From contig PBSL01000036.1 in NCBI GenBank assembly GCA_002726205.1, forward strand, positions 1-64,000: DNA of 64,000 bases, in the 5' to 3' direction. This DNA is from Planctomycetaceae bacterium. GTDB taxonomy: Bacteria; Planctomycetota; Planctomycetia; Planctomycetales; Planctomycetaceae. Shown here piece after piece: positions 1 to 9,637 of this stretch. The stretch's first letter is position 1; each line of letters begins with the position of its first letter. A program made the translations under genes and the position numbers. The notes under the pieces are model-generated. The model did no database searches and was not told where the DNA came from. It saw nothing but the letters and a program-made list of their open reading frames with translations.

Positions 1-219
1 AACGGCCTGACGAGCCTGTCTGACGCGGCGGCCGAAAGCCTCAGCAAGTACAAGGACTTTCTTGGTCTCAACGGCCTGGAATGCCTGTCGGATGCGGCTG
101 CCGAGAGTCTCAACAAGTACGACGGATCCCTCTACGTTGACTTCGACAACCTCCCCGCCTCCACCGTGGGAATCCTTCGCAAGCACCCGAGTTTCCAGGA
201 CGACGAAGACGACGAGTAG
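1..219 (+). CDS. C-terminal end of an LRR-like repeat protein (partial)
   Basis: The reading frame is open from the first base and stops at TAG 217-219, so only the last 72 residues are present. Two copies of a repeat of about 23 residues are visible, each with NGL..LSDAAAESL.KY; the DNA copies are also similar (bases 1-69 and 70-120). The tail is acidic, ending DDEDDE. Such short leucine-rich-like repeats with SDAAAESL are common in large planctomycete proteins of unknown role, probably binding surfaces. The N-terminus, localisation and length cannot be judged from this fragment. Confidence 0.75.
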   Translation, partial: NGLTSLSDAAAESLSKYKDFLGLNGLECLSDAAAESLNKYDGSLYVDFDNLPASTVGILRKHPSFQDDEDDE

Positions 220-304
220 CTGGCGATCCCTCGTTTCCTCATCGCGGCGCCCTTTATCTCCCGGTACCTGCCGAGCGACACCAGGGTGGTTTGTGCCTGG
301 CGGG

Positions 305-333
305 TTGAACGGCGGGGCTGGGGTGGGGAGACT
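305..333 (+). promoter_or_regulatory. Promoter, shared repeat family copy 1
   Basis: TTGAAC (305-310), a 17 bp GC-rich spacer, then GAGACT (328-333) followed by GG. The same -35/spacer/-10 layout occurs at 4486, 8285 and 9573, and the surrounding bases (CGGGTTGAAC.GCGGGGCTGG) are conserved too. Transcription would begin near 340, giving a leader of about 28 nt that carries a GGAGAG Shine-Dalgarno before ATG 368. Confidence 0.55.
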
Positions 334-367
334 GGGGGGGGCCTGACTCCGATCCTGGAGAGATTCG

Positions 368-2620
368 ATGAGAGTTCTTCTGCCGTTGCTGTTGGTTGCG
401 GGGATGGTTGGCTGTAGTGCCGAATCCCCGGTCTCCGACAGTGATGAAACTTCGTCGTCGCAAGGTCCTGCAGAAGCACCGGCGCCGACGTCACGGGTTT
501 CTCCGTTGAAGGTGGAAAACGATGAGAAAGATGCTCGGCCCGCCATGGATGATGACCCGGGTGGATCTAATGGAACTCTGATCGGTCGGTGGAAGGAGCG
601 GGGCCGCTCGGTCGAGGCCATTGGTAACCAAGGCATTCCTTACCATCAGATCGTGCGGTATGACGAGAAAACCGGTCGCTTTGAAGAGAGCATGACCCCC
701 GCATTCGGGAAGTCCCAGTCACGGCAAGCGACATGGGACCCGAGCAGCAAGACACTGACAACACGCCAAGGCCGTCAAGTTGGCGTGTTCAAACGAGTCG
801 ATCAGGACACGATCGAAATCACCTTTACGACCTCCGACGGCAAAGATGTGAAGGAGAAACCAGCTGTCTCCGTGCCCGGCCAACGCCTGACGCCAGAACA
901 GATCACCGAAGCCCTGGAGCTGCGGATCGGCCAATGGACATTCCACACCATGCCCACGTCGGGTCAGGCGGCATTCCTGGCAAAGCGAGTTGGGTCTGCT
1001 GATGACGCCGAGTTCGACAAGCGTTATCGGGAATTCGATCTGAACCGTCAGAAGATTGCGAAGCGGTTTGGTTCTCGAAAGCGGGCGAAAAAGAATGCTT
1101 ATCAACCCAGCCTCGTATTGAAGGGGCACAAGGGGAAGATCACGTCGGTCGCCTGGAGCCCCGACGGCAAGAAAATTGCCAGTGGCGACAGCGGGGTCTT
1201 CGACGACGAATTCAAACCGCTGCCGGCCAGCGTCAAGGTGTGGGACGCTGCCAGCGGCAAGGAACTACGGACCATCGAGAACCCCAAGATCGTCGCCTAC
1301 AGCATCGACTGGAGTCCTGACAGCACCAGGTTGGCCATCAAGGGAGGTGGTTTCGTTTCCATGGACGGTGAACAGTCTCCGGGAACGCTCAGTGTCGTTG
1401 ATGTCGTCAGTGGCAAGCAGTTGATTTCAGTCGAGGCAGCCAGCGGAAACTTGTTCGTCGGTGAGGCGGTTGCATGGAGCCCGGACGGCAAGTCGCTGGC
1501 CGCTATCAGCGGGGAAGACGTCGTGGTTTGGGCAGCCGCCACGGGCAAACGACTTCGGACGTTGAAGTACGCCGAAACCGATCGCAGCGTGTTGAGCATT
1601 TGCTGGAATCCAGACGGCAGCCGGATTGCCGTTGGTTGTGACGAGGAGTTTGTCGAGATCCGGGAAGTGTCGACCGGCAAGATCGTGAAAAAGCTGCAGG
1701 GTGAGGTCGGGCTGAAGATCGGCAACAAGACGATTCCCTACCCGGCCTTGATGCTGTTGGTGGAAAGTGTCTCCTGGAGCTCAAAGAGCAAATGGTTGGC
1801 CAGTTCGAGTTCTCAGAAGCTGAAGATCTGGGACGTGATAAAAGGAGAGGCATTGTGGACTTTTGACGATGCCGCCAAGCATCTGGCCTGGAGTCCGGAC
1901 GGAATCAAATTGACAGGAGCCACAACAACAAGCCTGGGCATGATCAAGAACGCCTCGATCAGTGTGTGGGATGCCAAGAGTGGTACTGAATGGAAGAAAT
2001 TCGAAGCCCACGAGAAGGGTGTCACAAGCCTGGCCTGGAGTCCTGACGGGACACGGTTGGCCAGCGGAGGTGAGGACCGCGGCAAGGGGTTTCTGCGGAA
2101 CCTCTCGACCGTGAAGATCTGGACACTGTCGGGGAGGACTAAGCCAACTGCCAAGAAACTGACGGCCAAGGAAGCGGCTGAGGTGATGGCCTGGGAAATC
2201 GGCAAGTGGGAGATACGGGGACAAGCGATGCCGGCAGAAGGCCAGCCACGTGCCATGGAAATGACGATGGAGGCACGCTGGAAAGTCGAAGGCAAGTCCG
2301 TCGACTACAAGTTCACTCTGGAAGAAGGTGGCAAAACGGTGAGTTATTTCGGGCACCAGGACTACAACGCCGCCAAGGGCGTTTTTGTCTATCGTTCCAA
2401 GTGGGGTGAAAATCCTGAGACGACCTCACACTCGCGTTACGACCCGGTCACGCGAACCTTACGCGGGCAAAGTGTCCCGACCGCACCGTCTGGTGGGCCA
2501 ACGACCACCACCGTCACAAAACGTGTTGGCGACGACAGGACTCAACAAAAGCTGGAAGTCCGCGAAGATGGCCGGTTGCTCTACTCTCATGAGACTGTTT
2601 CGACTCGCAAGGCACACTGA
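368..2620 (+). CDS. Lipoprotein with WD40 beta-propeller and two lipocalin-like modules
   Basis: The N-terminus MRVLLPLLLVAGMVGCSAE is a lipoprotein signal peptide with the lipobox ending at Cys16, so the protein is probably lipid-anchored. After an acidic, proline-rich linker, residues about 65-240 and 595-750 look like two related beta-rich modules. Each begins with a similar stretch (LTPEQITEALELRIGQW and LTAKEAAEVMAWEIGKW), which points to an internal duplication. Between them, about residues 245-590, are six or seven WD40-type blades with recurrent AWSPDG and VWDA motifs. WD40 propellers usually scaffold protein interactions; no catalytic residues are evident. The GGAGAG sequence 7 nt before ATG supports this start. 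Ligand and partner are unknown. Confidence 0.8.
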   Translation: MRVLLPLLLVAGMVGCSAESPVSDSDETSSSQGPAEAPAPTSRVSPLKVENDEKDARPAMDDDPGGSNGTLIGRWKERGRSVEAIGNQGIPYHQIVRYDEKTGRFEESMTPAFGKSQSRQATWDPSSKTLTTRQGRQVGVFKRVDQDTIEITFTTSDGKDVKEKPAVSVPGQRLTPEQITEALELRIGQWTFHTMPTSGQAAFLAKRVGSADDAEFDKRYREFDLNRQKIAKRFGSRKRAKKNAYQPSLVLKGHKGKITSVAWSPDGKKIASGDSGVFDDEFKPLPASVKVWDAASGKELRTIENPKIVAYSIDWSPDSTRLAIKGGGFVSMDGEQSPGTLSVVDVVSGKQLISVEAASGNLFVGEAVAWSPDGKSLAAISGEDVVVWAAATGKRLRTLKYAETDRSVLSICWNPDGSRIAVGCDEEFVEIREVSTGKIVKKLQGEVGLKIGNKTIPYPALMLLVESVSWSSKSKWLASSSSQKLKIWDVIKGEALWTFDDAAKHLAWSPDGIKLTGATTTSLGMIKNASISVWDAKSGTEWKKFEAHEKGVTSLAWSPDGTRLASGGEDRGKGFLRNLSTVKIWTLSGRTKPTAKKLTAKEAAEVMAWEIGKWEIRGQAMPAEGQPRAMEMTMEARWKVEGKSVDYKFTLEEGGKTVSYFGHQDYNAAKGVFVYRSKWGENPETTSHSRYDPVTRTLRGQSVPTAPSGGPTTTTVTKRVGDDRTQQKLEVREDGRLLYSHETVSTRKAH

Positions 2621-2798
2621 ATTGGCCTTTTACCGGGGAACTGGAACGGGTCGGCGATTTGCCCGAGTCGGATCTGGCACTCGGCGATAAGTGGTTCCGT
2701 TTACCCTCCCGTGAAACTGCACATCGACTTTGCTTTGCCCGGAGTTGACGAGAGATGGATTCGGGGCCTGCAGGTCGGCAATCTCCTCCAGGAATGAA

Positions 2799-4355
2799 AT
2801 GCAGAACATGAAATCCTTCAAGACCGGTCTCCTTGTCAGCTTGTTGTTTGCCGCACTGCCGCAAGTCTCTACCGGTGCGGAACCAACCCGGATCACCGTC
2901 ACCATTGACCGTGGTCGCGATCTTGGGCAAAGCTTTGGTTCACTGTTCGAAGCGACCAGCGACAACGCTTCGCTTGTTCTCGGGGCCGGTTTCCAGAACG
3001 GCTACAACACGCGATACCGCGCGGATCGCCATGCCGTGCAGTTTTTCATTCGACCCGCCAGCGGCAAACGCGAGCTGAAGACAGAGGAATTGCCCCGGTC
3101 CAATAACGAACTGACGGGCTCTTACCTTTTCGGACGTGACGGGCTGGTCTACTCGGCGTATGGCGGGACGAAAACGTGGGACTCAAGATCACGGGCCTGG
3201 CGCGTTTCAGGCACCGCACACGAGACCATGCGGGTCGGAAATGGCACGCTCACGTTCGTCGGCAGCAAGGTGACATTCGATGGGCGGACAATTCTCGATT
3301 CCCCTGGTGAGGGCAGTTACCAGTTGTTCTTTTACGCCCATGGGCACCTGTGCTTTTATCACGTCACCCGCCGCGGCAAACCCTACCGCCATTATGTCAG
3401 CGACGAGGATGGTTTCAGCAGGCTCTATGCGTGTCCGTGGACACCGAAGCAACCGCGGGTTGATCTCTCGGCGGCGGTGACGCTGAGGCTGCCGGTTGTC
3501 GGTGAGACGACGTTTGCCTGGGGCCAACTGGGGCGTCAGATCGTGACCGGATCGAACATTGGTGGTTTCTACGTGTTCGAAGGCGGAGCCTGGCGGACGG
3601 TGCGCGAACCGACTCTCGGTCGCAGCTACCAGCTTTATTCGACCCTTGCGTTTCACGACCGGCTGCTGATGGGACAGTATCCAACCGGACGGGTGTTCGA
3701 ATACGACGGAAAGAAAATCAGTGACCAGGACGGCTGGCCACCTGTCCTTTCGGGTGTCTCGAGAAGTGCGCGCGAGGCACAGACGACGGTGATCTATGGC
3801 GGTGATCTGTTCGTGGGCGTGTGGCCGTGGGCCGAAGTGTGGCGTTACAACCCCGACAGCCGTCGGTGGGCCTTCATGAGTCGCATGTTCAAGCATCCGG
3901 TTCTTTCGGACAAGATCACGCATCCCTACGAAGTCGAGAACAAGGATCACCCGGTGCAGAACCTGTGGGGCCAGCGAGTTACCAGCCTGGTCCCAAACGG
4001 CGCGGACCTCTTCATCTCGACGTCGTCCAAGGGAGTCGACAAGTGGTTGCCCGAGAAGTTTCCGTTTCTCGCTCCGGAAAAGTGGAAGTCTTACGGCAAA
4101 GTCTATCGGGCCACGATGCCCGGACATCTCGCTGCACCCGCGAAGTGGACCGATGGCCTCACGACGATCGAGTTCATCATTCGCGGGACCGAGATCACGA
4201 TCCAGCAGGACGGGAAACGTCTCGCCACGACCACGCTGACCGGATCCCTGGCGGATCAACTTGGCAAGGTGAAAGGACTCGGGAACGTCAAGTGGGGCGA
4301 CGGCATCTATGGTCGCTTTGGCGGAGTTTCAATCAGGGGGAAGATCCAGCGCTGA
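2799..4355 (+). CDS. Secreted kelch-like beta-propeller protein of unknown function
   Basis: A 518-residue protein. A start at ATG 2799, preceded by CCAGGA, gives a short n-region, a hydrophobic core (TGLLVSLLFAALPQ) and an A-x-A-like cleavage site near residue 26, so it is probably exported through Sec. ATG 2808 is an equally possible start. The body shows beta-strand blocks of the type GGFYVFEGGAWRTV and AEVWRYNPDSRRW, resembling kelch or galactose-oxidase-like blades. The last 70 residues (EFIIRGTEITIQQDGKRL) look like a small beta-sandwich. No catalytic motif is recognised. It lies between two lipoprotein genes and has no promoter I can defend. Confidence 0.65.
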   Translation: MQNMKSFKTGLLVSLLFAALPQVSTGAEPTRITVTIDRGRDLGQSFGSLFEATSDNASLVLGAGFQNGYNTRYRADRHAVQFFIRPASGKRELKTEELPRSNNELTGSYLFGRDGLVYSAYGGTKTWDSRSRAWRVSGTAHETMRVGNGTLTFVGSKVTFDGRTILDSPGEGSYQLFFYAHGHLCFYHVTRRGKPYRHYVSDEDGFSRLYACPWTPKQPRVDLSAAVTLRLPVVGETTFAWGQLGRQIVTGSNIGGFYVFEGGAWRTVREPTLGRSYQLYSTLAFHDRLLMGQYPTGRVFEYDGKKISDQDGWPPVLSGVSRSAREAQTTVIYGGDLFVGVWPWAEVWRYNPDSRRWAFMSRMFKHPVLSDKITHPYEVENKDHPVQNLWGQRVTSLVPNGADLFISTSSKGVDKWLPEKFPFLAPEKWKSYGKVYRATMPGHLAAPAKWTDGLTTIEFIIRGTEITIQQDGKRLATTTLTGSLADQLGKVKGLGNVKWGDGIYGRFGGVSIRGKIQR

Positions 4356-4417
4356 TGACTGCCTCGGGACAACTGCCCCGCGTTGTTTGTTTCGCGAGTT
4401 GTCGCGGTTGTGAGTTC

Positions 4418-4444
4418 CCGGAAAACCGTGTCCATTTTTTCCGG
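4418..4444 (+). terminator. Possible terminator hairpin
   Basis: CCGGAAAA (4418-4425) pairs perfectly with TTTTCCGG (4437-4444) across an 11 nt loop, 60 nt after the stop of the kelch-like gene and before the next promoter. The T-run is part of the stem rather than a tail after it, so termination is only a possibility. Confidence 0.35.
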
Positions 4445-4485
4445 CTACGGTGGATATTCTGTATTGCCGGTTCGAGGCCAGCGGG

Positions 4486-4514
4486 TTGAACACGGGGGCC
4501 GGGTTGAGAAAACT
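4486..4514 (+). promoter_or_regulatory. Promoter, shared repeat family copy 2
   Basis: TTGAAC (4486-4491), 17 bp, AAAACT (4509-4514) followed by GG. The -35 flank (GCGGGTTGAAC) and the early spacer match the copies at 305 and 9573. The sequence after the -10 (ACTGGAGTCCTGG) also recurs in front of the GH5 gene. Expected start near 4521, with a 25 nt leader to ATG 4546. Confidence 0.55.
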
Positions 4515-4545
4515 GGAGTCCTGGATCCTGGTCCTGGGAGATGCG

Positions 4546-7500
4546 ATGAGGGGGCTGTTGGTATTGCTGTTGATTGTCGGAGGGGCAGGTTGTGGCGACG
4601 GCCTCTCGCTTCGGGATGGCGATTCGGCCGGTCTTCCAACAGCAGGTCCACCACCAACCGGGGCTCCACCGATCGGCAGCCTGCGTTTGAATGAACTTGT
4701 TGCCTCGAATCGAGCGGATCGTCTCGATGACGAGGGCCAAAGCAGCGACTGGATCGAAATCCACAATTCAGGCAGCCAGCCACTGCGGCTCGGCGGGTAC
4801 CACCTGACGAATGATCTGAAGGTTCTCGACAAGTGGGCCTTTCCGAACAACCGGATCACCGCCGGCGGGTTCCAGATCGTGTGGATGTCCGGCCTGGATC
4901 GTGTGTCCGCGTCTTCGAAGACGGAGAAGACCTCGGCTGTGGCAATGCCGTTCGAGACGACACTGATTGAATCCGGCGCCGACTGGAAATATCTCGTGAG
5001 GACGCTCGACGAGAAGGCCTCGAAAACAGAACGGAAGTTGCCCGATGGCTGGGCCACCGTCGGCTTCGACGACAGCGAGTTTGCAGTCGGTCCGGCGGGT
5101 TTCGGTTTTGGCGACGAGGATGATGCGACCGAGATTCCTCGCGGAACGACCGTCGTTCTGACCCGACGCGAGTTCGTGCTGGATGAACCACTCGCATCAG
5201 AGTCACTCGTCCTGCAGGTCGATTACGACGACGGGTTCATCGCTTACCTGAACGGGACGCGTGTCGTCGCGGTGAACCCGCCGGAAACGGAGTTGGATTT
5301 TGGCAGCGTCGCGAACGGACTGCGAGAAGCAGGCCTGGCCGAGCGTTTTGATCTCTCCAGGCACTTCGGGCTTCTTCGCACTGGTAAGAACGTGCTGGCG
5401 ATCGTGGGATTGAATACGAGCCGGGGCAGTTCGGACATGTCACTTGAACCGGCGTTGGGCACTCTTCCCACCATCTGCCACGCGAACTTCCGGCTCAAGA
5501 AATCCGGTGAGACTCTCTATCTTATCGCTCCAGACGGGAACATCGCCGACCAGGTTCGATTCCCTCGTCAGATGGTCGACCAGTCACTGGGGCGGATTGC
5601 GGCGACCAAGTCAGGCTGGGGCTATTTCTTGACGCCCAGTCCCGGGAGGGCCAACGTTGGTCCGCAGCAATCAAGGCCCGTGACGTCACGGTTGTGGTTT
5701 GACCCGGAACCGGGCGCCTTTCGACCCGGGATCGAAGTGCGAATCAATCAGCAGTCCACGGTTGCTGCCGAAATTCGATTCACGAACGACGGGTCAGACC
5801 CAGACCATTCGAGCCCGTTGTTTGGCGATCCCGTCAAGATTGCCGAGACGTCGCTCTTTCGCGCTGCCGCGTTTGTTGGCAAGGAGCGGGCCAGCCAGGT
5901 TGTTTCGGCAACCTATCTCATCGGACCACGGACCACGCTTCCGGTGATGTCGATTTCGATGAAACCGGCCGATTTTCTCGACGTGCACCTTCAAAGCAGT
6001 GCCACGGGCCGAAGCAGTGAACGGCCGGCGTTTCTGGAAGTCTTCGATCCCGAGGGAAAACGAACCGTGGCGACGGGTTTCGGGCTCCGGCTCCACGGCG
6101 GCGCGGGTCGCCGCGGTGACCTGAAAACCAAGAAATCCTACCGCACGTACTTTCGCAAGGTCTACGGACAGGGGCGGGTGGACTATCCGATCATTCCAGA
6201 GGCCGGGGTCGCGGATTTCGACAAGCTGGTCCTGCGTGCAAATTCCAATGACCGTTCGCCCCACGGATCGAACATCCGCGATCAAGTCATCCGTGACGTT
6301 CACACCGACATGGGGGCGCTTGCGGCGGGTGGATCGTGGTGCGTCCTGCTCATCAATTCGGCCAGCCGTGGCGTCTACAACGTGACCGAACGCATGGACG
6401 AGGAGTTCTTCGCTTCGCACCTGGGGCCTGGCGCATTCGATGTCATGAAGACCGGTGACACCGTGCTCAGTGGCAACCGGAAAGGCTGGGACGACCTTCG
6501 ACGTTTCATTGAATCGACGGACTTTTCCGATGACGCCAACTTCAAGGAGCTTGCGCAGCGTGTCGACATCGAGGATTTCACCTCGTACATCATCGTCAAT
6601 CTCTGTCTGCAGAATTTTGACTGGCCGCACAACAACTGGTATGCCGCACGCCGTGTTCCCGACGGCAAATGGATCTTCCTGTGCTGGGACTCCGAATGGG
6701 GCCTGGGATATCGGCATCCGGGTTTGGGGGACGCACCTTACGGTGTCGACGTCGATCCGTACGCATTCATGGACAGCGGGGGCGCTTACGGTCGCGGCCT
6801 GATCAGGTCGGTGTTCCTGGCACTGATCGACAACCCCGGCTACTGCGAGTATTACCAGAAGGAGGTCCGCAGGCACTTGAAGGGCGCGCTTTCGATAAGC
6901 AACATCATGCGGCACATCCACCGCCACCGTGACGCGATCGCCTCTGGTATCGACACGGAATTCCAGGCACGGAGATACGACAAGAAGCGATGGCACAAGC
7001 AGCTCGAAGAGGTCGAGCGATTCGCACGACTCTGCCCGGGTTTCTTTCAGAAGTACACCGACGAGTACTTCTCGCACCGGGATTCGGCCAGTGGCGAAGA
7101 GCGTGTGGCGATGATCGAAGGCGTGGGGGGACGCCGCCACGTGATCTACCGCACTGCGAAAGGCCAGTTGCACGAGCTCTCGTCCTCGATCGACGGAAGC
7201 GGCTGGAGCGATGAGGCAATTCGCATTCCGGCCACCGCACCGCCGGCGACCGGGCGGCCGAGCGTTTACTCGCTGGCAGGAGGGGATCGGCATGTTCTTT
7301 ACCGGGGAACGGCGGGACATCTCCACGAATTGTTGTTGCCGGTCGATGGCGGCAAAGACGATGTTTGGCAGCACACGAACCTGACCTCGCTGCTCGAACA
7401 GCCCGTCGCCCGTTGCGATCCCTCGGTCAGCGTTGTCGACGGTGTGCCCCATATCGTCTACGTCGACAAGCTGTCCCGGCCGCGCGAGTTCTGGTTCGAC

Positions 7501-8217
7501 GGAAAGTGGCACCATCATCCGTTGCCTGCCGCGCCTCGTCCCGCCAGTGACGTTGTGATTTCAAGTACGCCTTCGGCTTTCCACGTCACCTATCGGTCGA
7601 TGTTTGGCGTTCCCTGTGAACAGGTTCTCTCTCGGAGAGCCGCTGCGGATGGTCAGCGGAACTGGTCACACCGGATTTTCCATCGTCTTCCGGCGCAGGG
7701 ACAGCCGCTCGGGTTCAATGCCGGCGGCAAACGGCGAATTGTCTACCGGGTGGCCGAGAAGTGGCCCGTGCGCGAGCCCTTCGTGTTCCGTTGGCACGCA
7801 AGACGGCAACCCGGTTTTCGCGAATATGAGGGGGGACGCAACACGCTCGTTCAGGCGTGGAACAACGGCGAGCGTTTCCACCGCCTCGAGTCGATCGGGA
7901 AGCCACTCCGGTCGGTCGCCGGAAACCCCTGCGTCGTTTATGACGCCAAGGGCGACCAGCATTACGTCGCCTACCGCGACGCCGACGGGCACATCCAGGA
8001 AGCCAATCGGAACGCGGATTCCTGGCAGTTGATCGACGCGACGACACTGGCCGGCGCACCTCCCGCGGCGGCGGAGCCGGCCGGGATCGTCTCTGCCCGG
8101 ACCGGGTCAAGATACTATGTCTACCTGGCACGCGACGGACACCTGCACGAGCTTTGTTTTGACGGCTCCTGGACCCATCGCGATCTCAGCGCGACGGTGC
8201 TGGCTGGCTCGAAGTGA
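4546..8217 (+). CDS. CotH-kinase lipoprotein with lamin-tail, chitobiase-C-like and lectin-like propeller domains
   Basis: ATG 4546 is chosen because it begins a lipoprotein signal (MRGLLVLLLIVGGAGC) nearly identical to those of the neighbours at 368 and 9638; the frame is open upstream but lacks a signal there. The mature protein has about 1200 residues. In order: a lamin-tail-like domain (about 45-110, LRLNELVASN...DWIEIHN); a beta-sandwich; a chitobiase C-terminal-like domain (about 385-455); a CotH kinase domain (about 470-790) with GVYNVTERMDE and WIFLCWDSEWGLG; and from about 850 a set of repeats of the form HVIYRT..G.LHEL, resembling tachylectin/PLL propeller blades. CotH proteins are atypical kinases that phosphorylate spore-coat or surface proteins. 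This looks like a surface-attached kinase with a sugar- or protein-binding tail. Confidence 0.85.
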   Translation: MRGLLVLLLIVGGAGCGDGLSLRDGDSAGLPTAGPPPTGAPPIGSLRLNELVASNRADRLDDEGQSSDWIEIHNSGSQPLRLGGYHLTNDLKVLDKWAFPNNRITAGGFQIVWMSGLDRVSASSKTEKTSAVAMPFETTLIESGADWKYLVRTLDEKASKTERKLPDGWATVGFDDSEFAVGPAGFGFGDEDDATEIPRGTTVVLTRREFVLDEPLASESLVLQVDYDDGFIAYLNGTRVVAVNPPETELDFGSVANGLREAGLAERFDLSRHFGLLRTGKNVLAIVGLNTSRGSSDMSLEPALGTLPTICHANFRLKKSGETLYLIAPDGNIADQVRFPRQMVDQSLGRIAATKSGWGYFLTPSPGRANVGPQQSRPVTSRLWFDPEPGAFRPGIEVRINQQSTVAAEIRFTNDGSDPDHSSPLFGDPVKIAETSLFRAAAFVGKERASQVVSATYLIGPRTTLPVMSISMKPADFLDVHLQSSATGRSSERPAFLEVFDPEGKRTVATGFGLRLHGGAGRRGDLKTKKSYRTYFRKVYGQGRVDYPIIPEAGVADFDKLVLRANSNDRSPHGSNIRDQVIRDVHTDMGALAAGGSWCVLLINSASRGVYNVTERMDEEFFASHLGPGAFDVMKTGDTVLSGNRKGWDDLRRFIESTDFSDDANFKELAQRVDIEDFTSYIIVNLCLQNFDWPHNNWYAARRVPDGKWIFLCWDSEWGLGYRHPGLGDAPYGVDVDPYAFMDSGGAYGRGLIRSVFLALIDNPGYCEYYQKEVRRHLKGALSISNIMRHIHRHRDAIASGIDTEFQARRYDKKRWHKQLEEVERFARLCPGFFQKYTDEYFSHRDSASGEERVAMIEGVGGRRHVIYRTAKGQLHELSSSIDGSGWSDEAIRIPATAPPATGRPSVYSLAGGDRHVLYRGTAGHLHELLLPVDGGKDDVWQHTNLTSLLEQPVARCDPSVSVVDGVPHIVYVDKLSRPREFWFDGKWHHHPLPAAPRPASDVVISSTPSAFHVTYRSMFGVPCEQVLSRRAAADGQRNWSHRIFHRLPAQGQPLGFNAGGKRRIVYRVAEKWPVREPFVFRWHARRQPGFREYEGGRNTLVQAWNNGERFHRLESIGKPLRSVAGNPCVVYDAKGDQHYVAYRDADGHIQEANRNADSWQLIDATTLAGAPPAAAEPAGIVSARTGSRYYVYLARDGHLHELCFDGSWTHRDLSATVLAGSK

Positions 8218-8284
8218 CCCCGGACCTCGTGGCGATATCGTGGCCGGGCTGTTGCCCCGTCATCCTGGAGTCTGCCGTGGCAGG

Positions 8285-8313
8285 TTGAATGTCGGGGCCG
8301 TGCTGCGGAAACT
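8285..8313 (+). promoter_or_regulatory. Promoter, shared repeat family copy 3
   Basis: TTGAAT (8285-8290), 17 bp, GAAACT (8308-8313) followed by GG. The spacer starts GTCGGGGCCG, matching the family. The next gene begins at 8410, so the leader here is about 90 nt, longer than in the three lipoprotein copies. Confidence 0.5.
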
Positions 8314-8409
8314 GGCGGTGGCGGTGCTGGCCTGCCTCTGTTGAAACGAGTCCAGGTGTTGTTTGAATCACACAACCGAGAACGTTCCACGAACATCAGG
8401 GGAGCCGAA

Positions 8410-9525
8410 ATGCACCGTAACAAGAACCTGGGCCTGATGATCTTGCTTGGCCTCACGGTGAACTTATTGTCGATCACTCAGGCCGGTCCGCCAGACGACG
8501 CCCCGCCGACCGACAACGGGGTGGCAACGAGCTTTCGTGGGCTGGCTGATTCCACTCCACCAAGTCTTGCCTGGAAAGCCGGCACGGTCGAAGAACACAA
8601 GGCATGGCACACAGCGTTTCGGGCGAAAATGCTTAAGGTGCTGGGCCGCATGCCCGGTCGCGTGCCGCTGAAGGTGAAATGGACCGAAACGCAGCGGTTC
8701 GACAAGTTCACGCGTCACAAGATCTACATTCAAACCGAGAAGACCTACTGGTGCCCGGTCTACTATCTGGTACCGCATGAGCTCAAACGACGAGTACCGG
8801 CGATTGTCTGTCTGCACGGACACGACGGTGTCGTCCCTTACCTGGGCGAGGGACGAAAGTCGGGCGCGAAGCGGCCGCTACTCTCCCGCGATTTCCCTCG
8901 CTTCTTTGCCGAGCACGGCTACGTGACGGCCGTTCCAATCGTTCGCGGATGGAACGAGACGGCTGGATACCAGGATCCGCAGGGCGGTTCCCTGAAACGC
9001 AGCTGCCAGAACGTGACCATGAACAGCGTGCTGTTGGGCATGTCGCCGGCTGGCCTGCGGTGCTGGGATGCGATGCGGGTGATTGACTTTCTTGAAACCC
9101 GGGACGAGGTCGATACGAAGCGGATTGGCCTGGCTGGCCTTTCCGGCGGCGGCACGCTGTCGCTGTATCTGCCGATTCTCGACGAACGTGTGAAGCTGGT
9201 CATGATGGCAGGCATTTTCTCGTCCTACCGCAACTCGTTTTACGCCATGAATCATTGCATCTGCAATTGCCTGCCGGGGGTGATGCAGTACGGTGAGATG
9301 TCCGACGTGGTCAGTCTCCACGCCCCCCGGCCCGTCCTGCTGATCAACGGCCGGCGAGACAAAAGTGCCCCCATTGCCGATGCTCGCCAGGGACTCGAAA
9401 AGCTGAAACGCGTCTACACCCTCCTGGGCGTGCCCGGGAGAATCGAAGCCGACTTCTTCGACGGTCCCCACGAGTGGTCGAACGCCAAAACGCTGGGATT
9501 CCTCTCGAAGCACTTCGGGAAGTAG
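8410..9525 (+). CDS. Secreted alpha/beta hydrolase, acetyl-xylan-esterase/dienelactone-hydrolase type
   Basis: ATG 8410 follows AGGGGAG and gives a Sec signal peptide (LGLMILLGLTVNLLSITQA) cut near residue 24. The 371-residue product is an alpha/beta hydrolase. The nucleophile elbow is GLSGGG, with Ser near residue 245. The acid is the Asp of NGRRDKSAP (near 317) and the base is the His of DGPHEWS (near 354). CLHGHDG marks the oxyanion strand. The length and motifs fit planctomycete acetyl-xylan-esterase-like hydrolases that remove ester groups from polysaccharides. Its position between the CotH lipoprotein and a GH5 enzyme suits carbohydrate processing outside the cytoplasm. The substrate is not determinable. 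Confidence 0.8.
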   Translation: MHRNKNLGLMILLGLTVNLLSITQAGPPDDAPPTDNGVATSFRGLADSTPPSLAWKAGTVEEHKAWHTAFRAKMLKVLGRMPGRVPLKVKWTETQRFDKFTRHKIYIQTEKTYWCPVYYLVPHELKRRVPAIVCLHGHDGVVPYLGEGRKSGAKRPLLSRDFPRFFAEHGYVTAVPIVRGWNETAGYQDPQGGSLKRSCQNVTMNSVLLGMSPAGLRCWDAMRVIDFLETRDEVDTKRIGLAGLSGGGTLSLYLPILDERVKLVMMAGIFSSYRNSFYAMNHCICNCLPGVMQYGEMSDVVSLHAPRPVLLINGRRDKSAPIADARQGLEKLKRVYTLLGVPGRIEADFFDGPHEWSNAKTLGFLSKHFGK

Positions 9526-9572
9526 AAGCTCCCTGGTCATTCGACACCGCGGCGTGGTTCGGATCGGTCGGG

Positions 9573-9601
9573 TTGAACGCCGGGGCTGGTCTGGCGAGAC
9601 T
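9573..9601 (+). promoter_or_regulatory. Promoter, shared repeat family copy 4
   Basis: TTGAAC (9573-9578), 17 bp, GAGACT (9596-9601) followed by GG. It is the copy closest to the motif consensus CGGGTTGAACGCCGGGGC. Predicted start near 9608, with a 30 nt leader to ATG 9638 that contains CTGGGGAAA. Confidence 0.55.
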
Positions 9602-9637
9602 GGAGTGGTTGGCCAAGACTGCTCCTGGGGAAATGTG

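Noticed and set aside
5794-7518. Long minus-strand reading frame (574 codons) opposite the CotH gene
   Set aside because: It is the antisense shadow of a well-supported gene in GC-rich DNA, and its translation has no recognisable domain.
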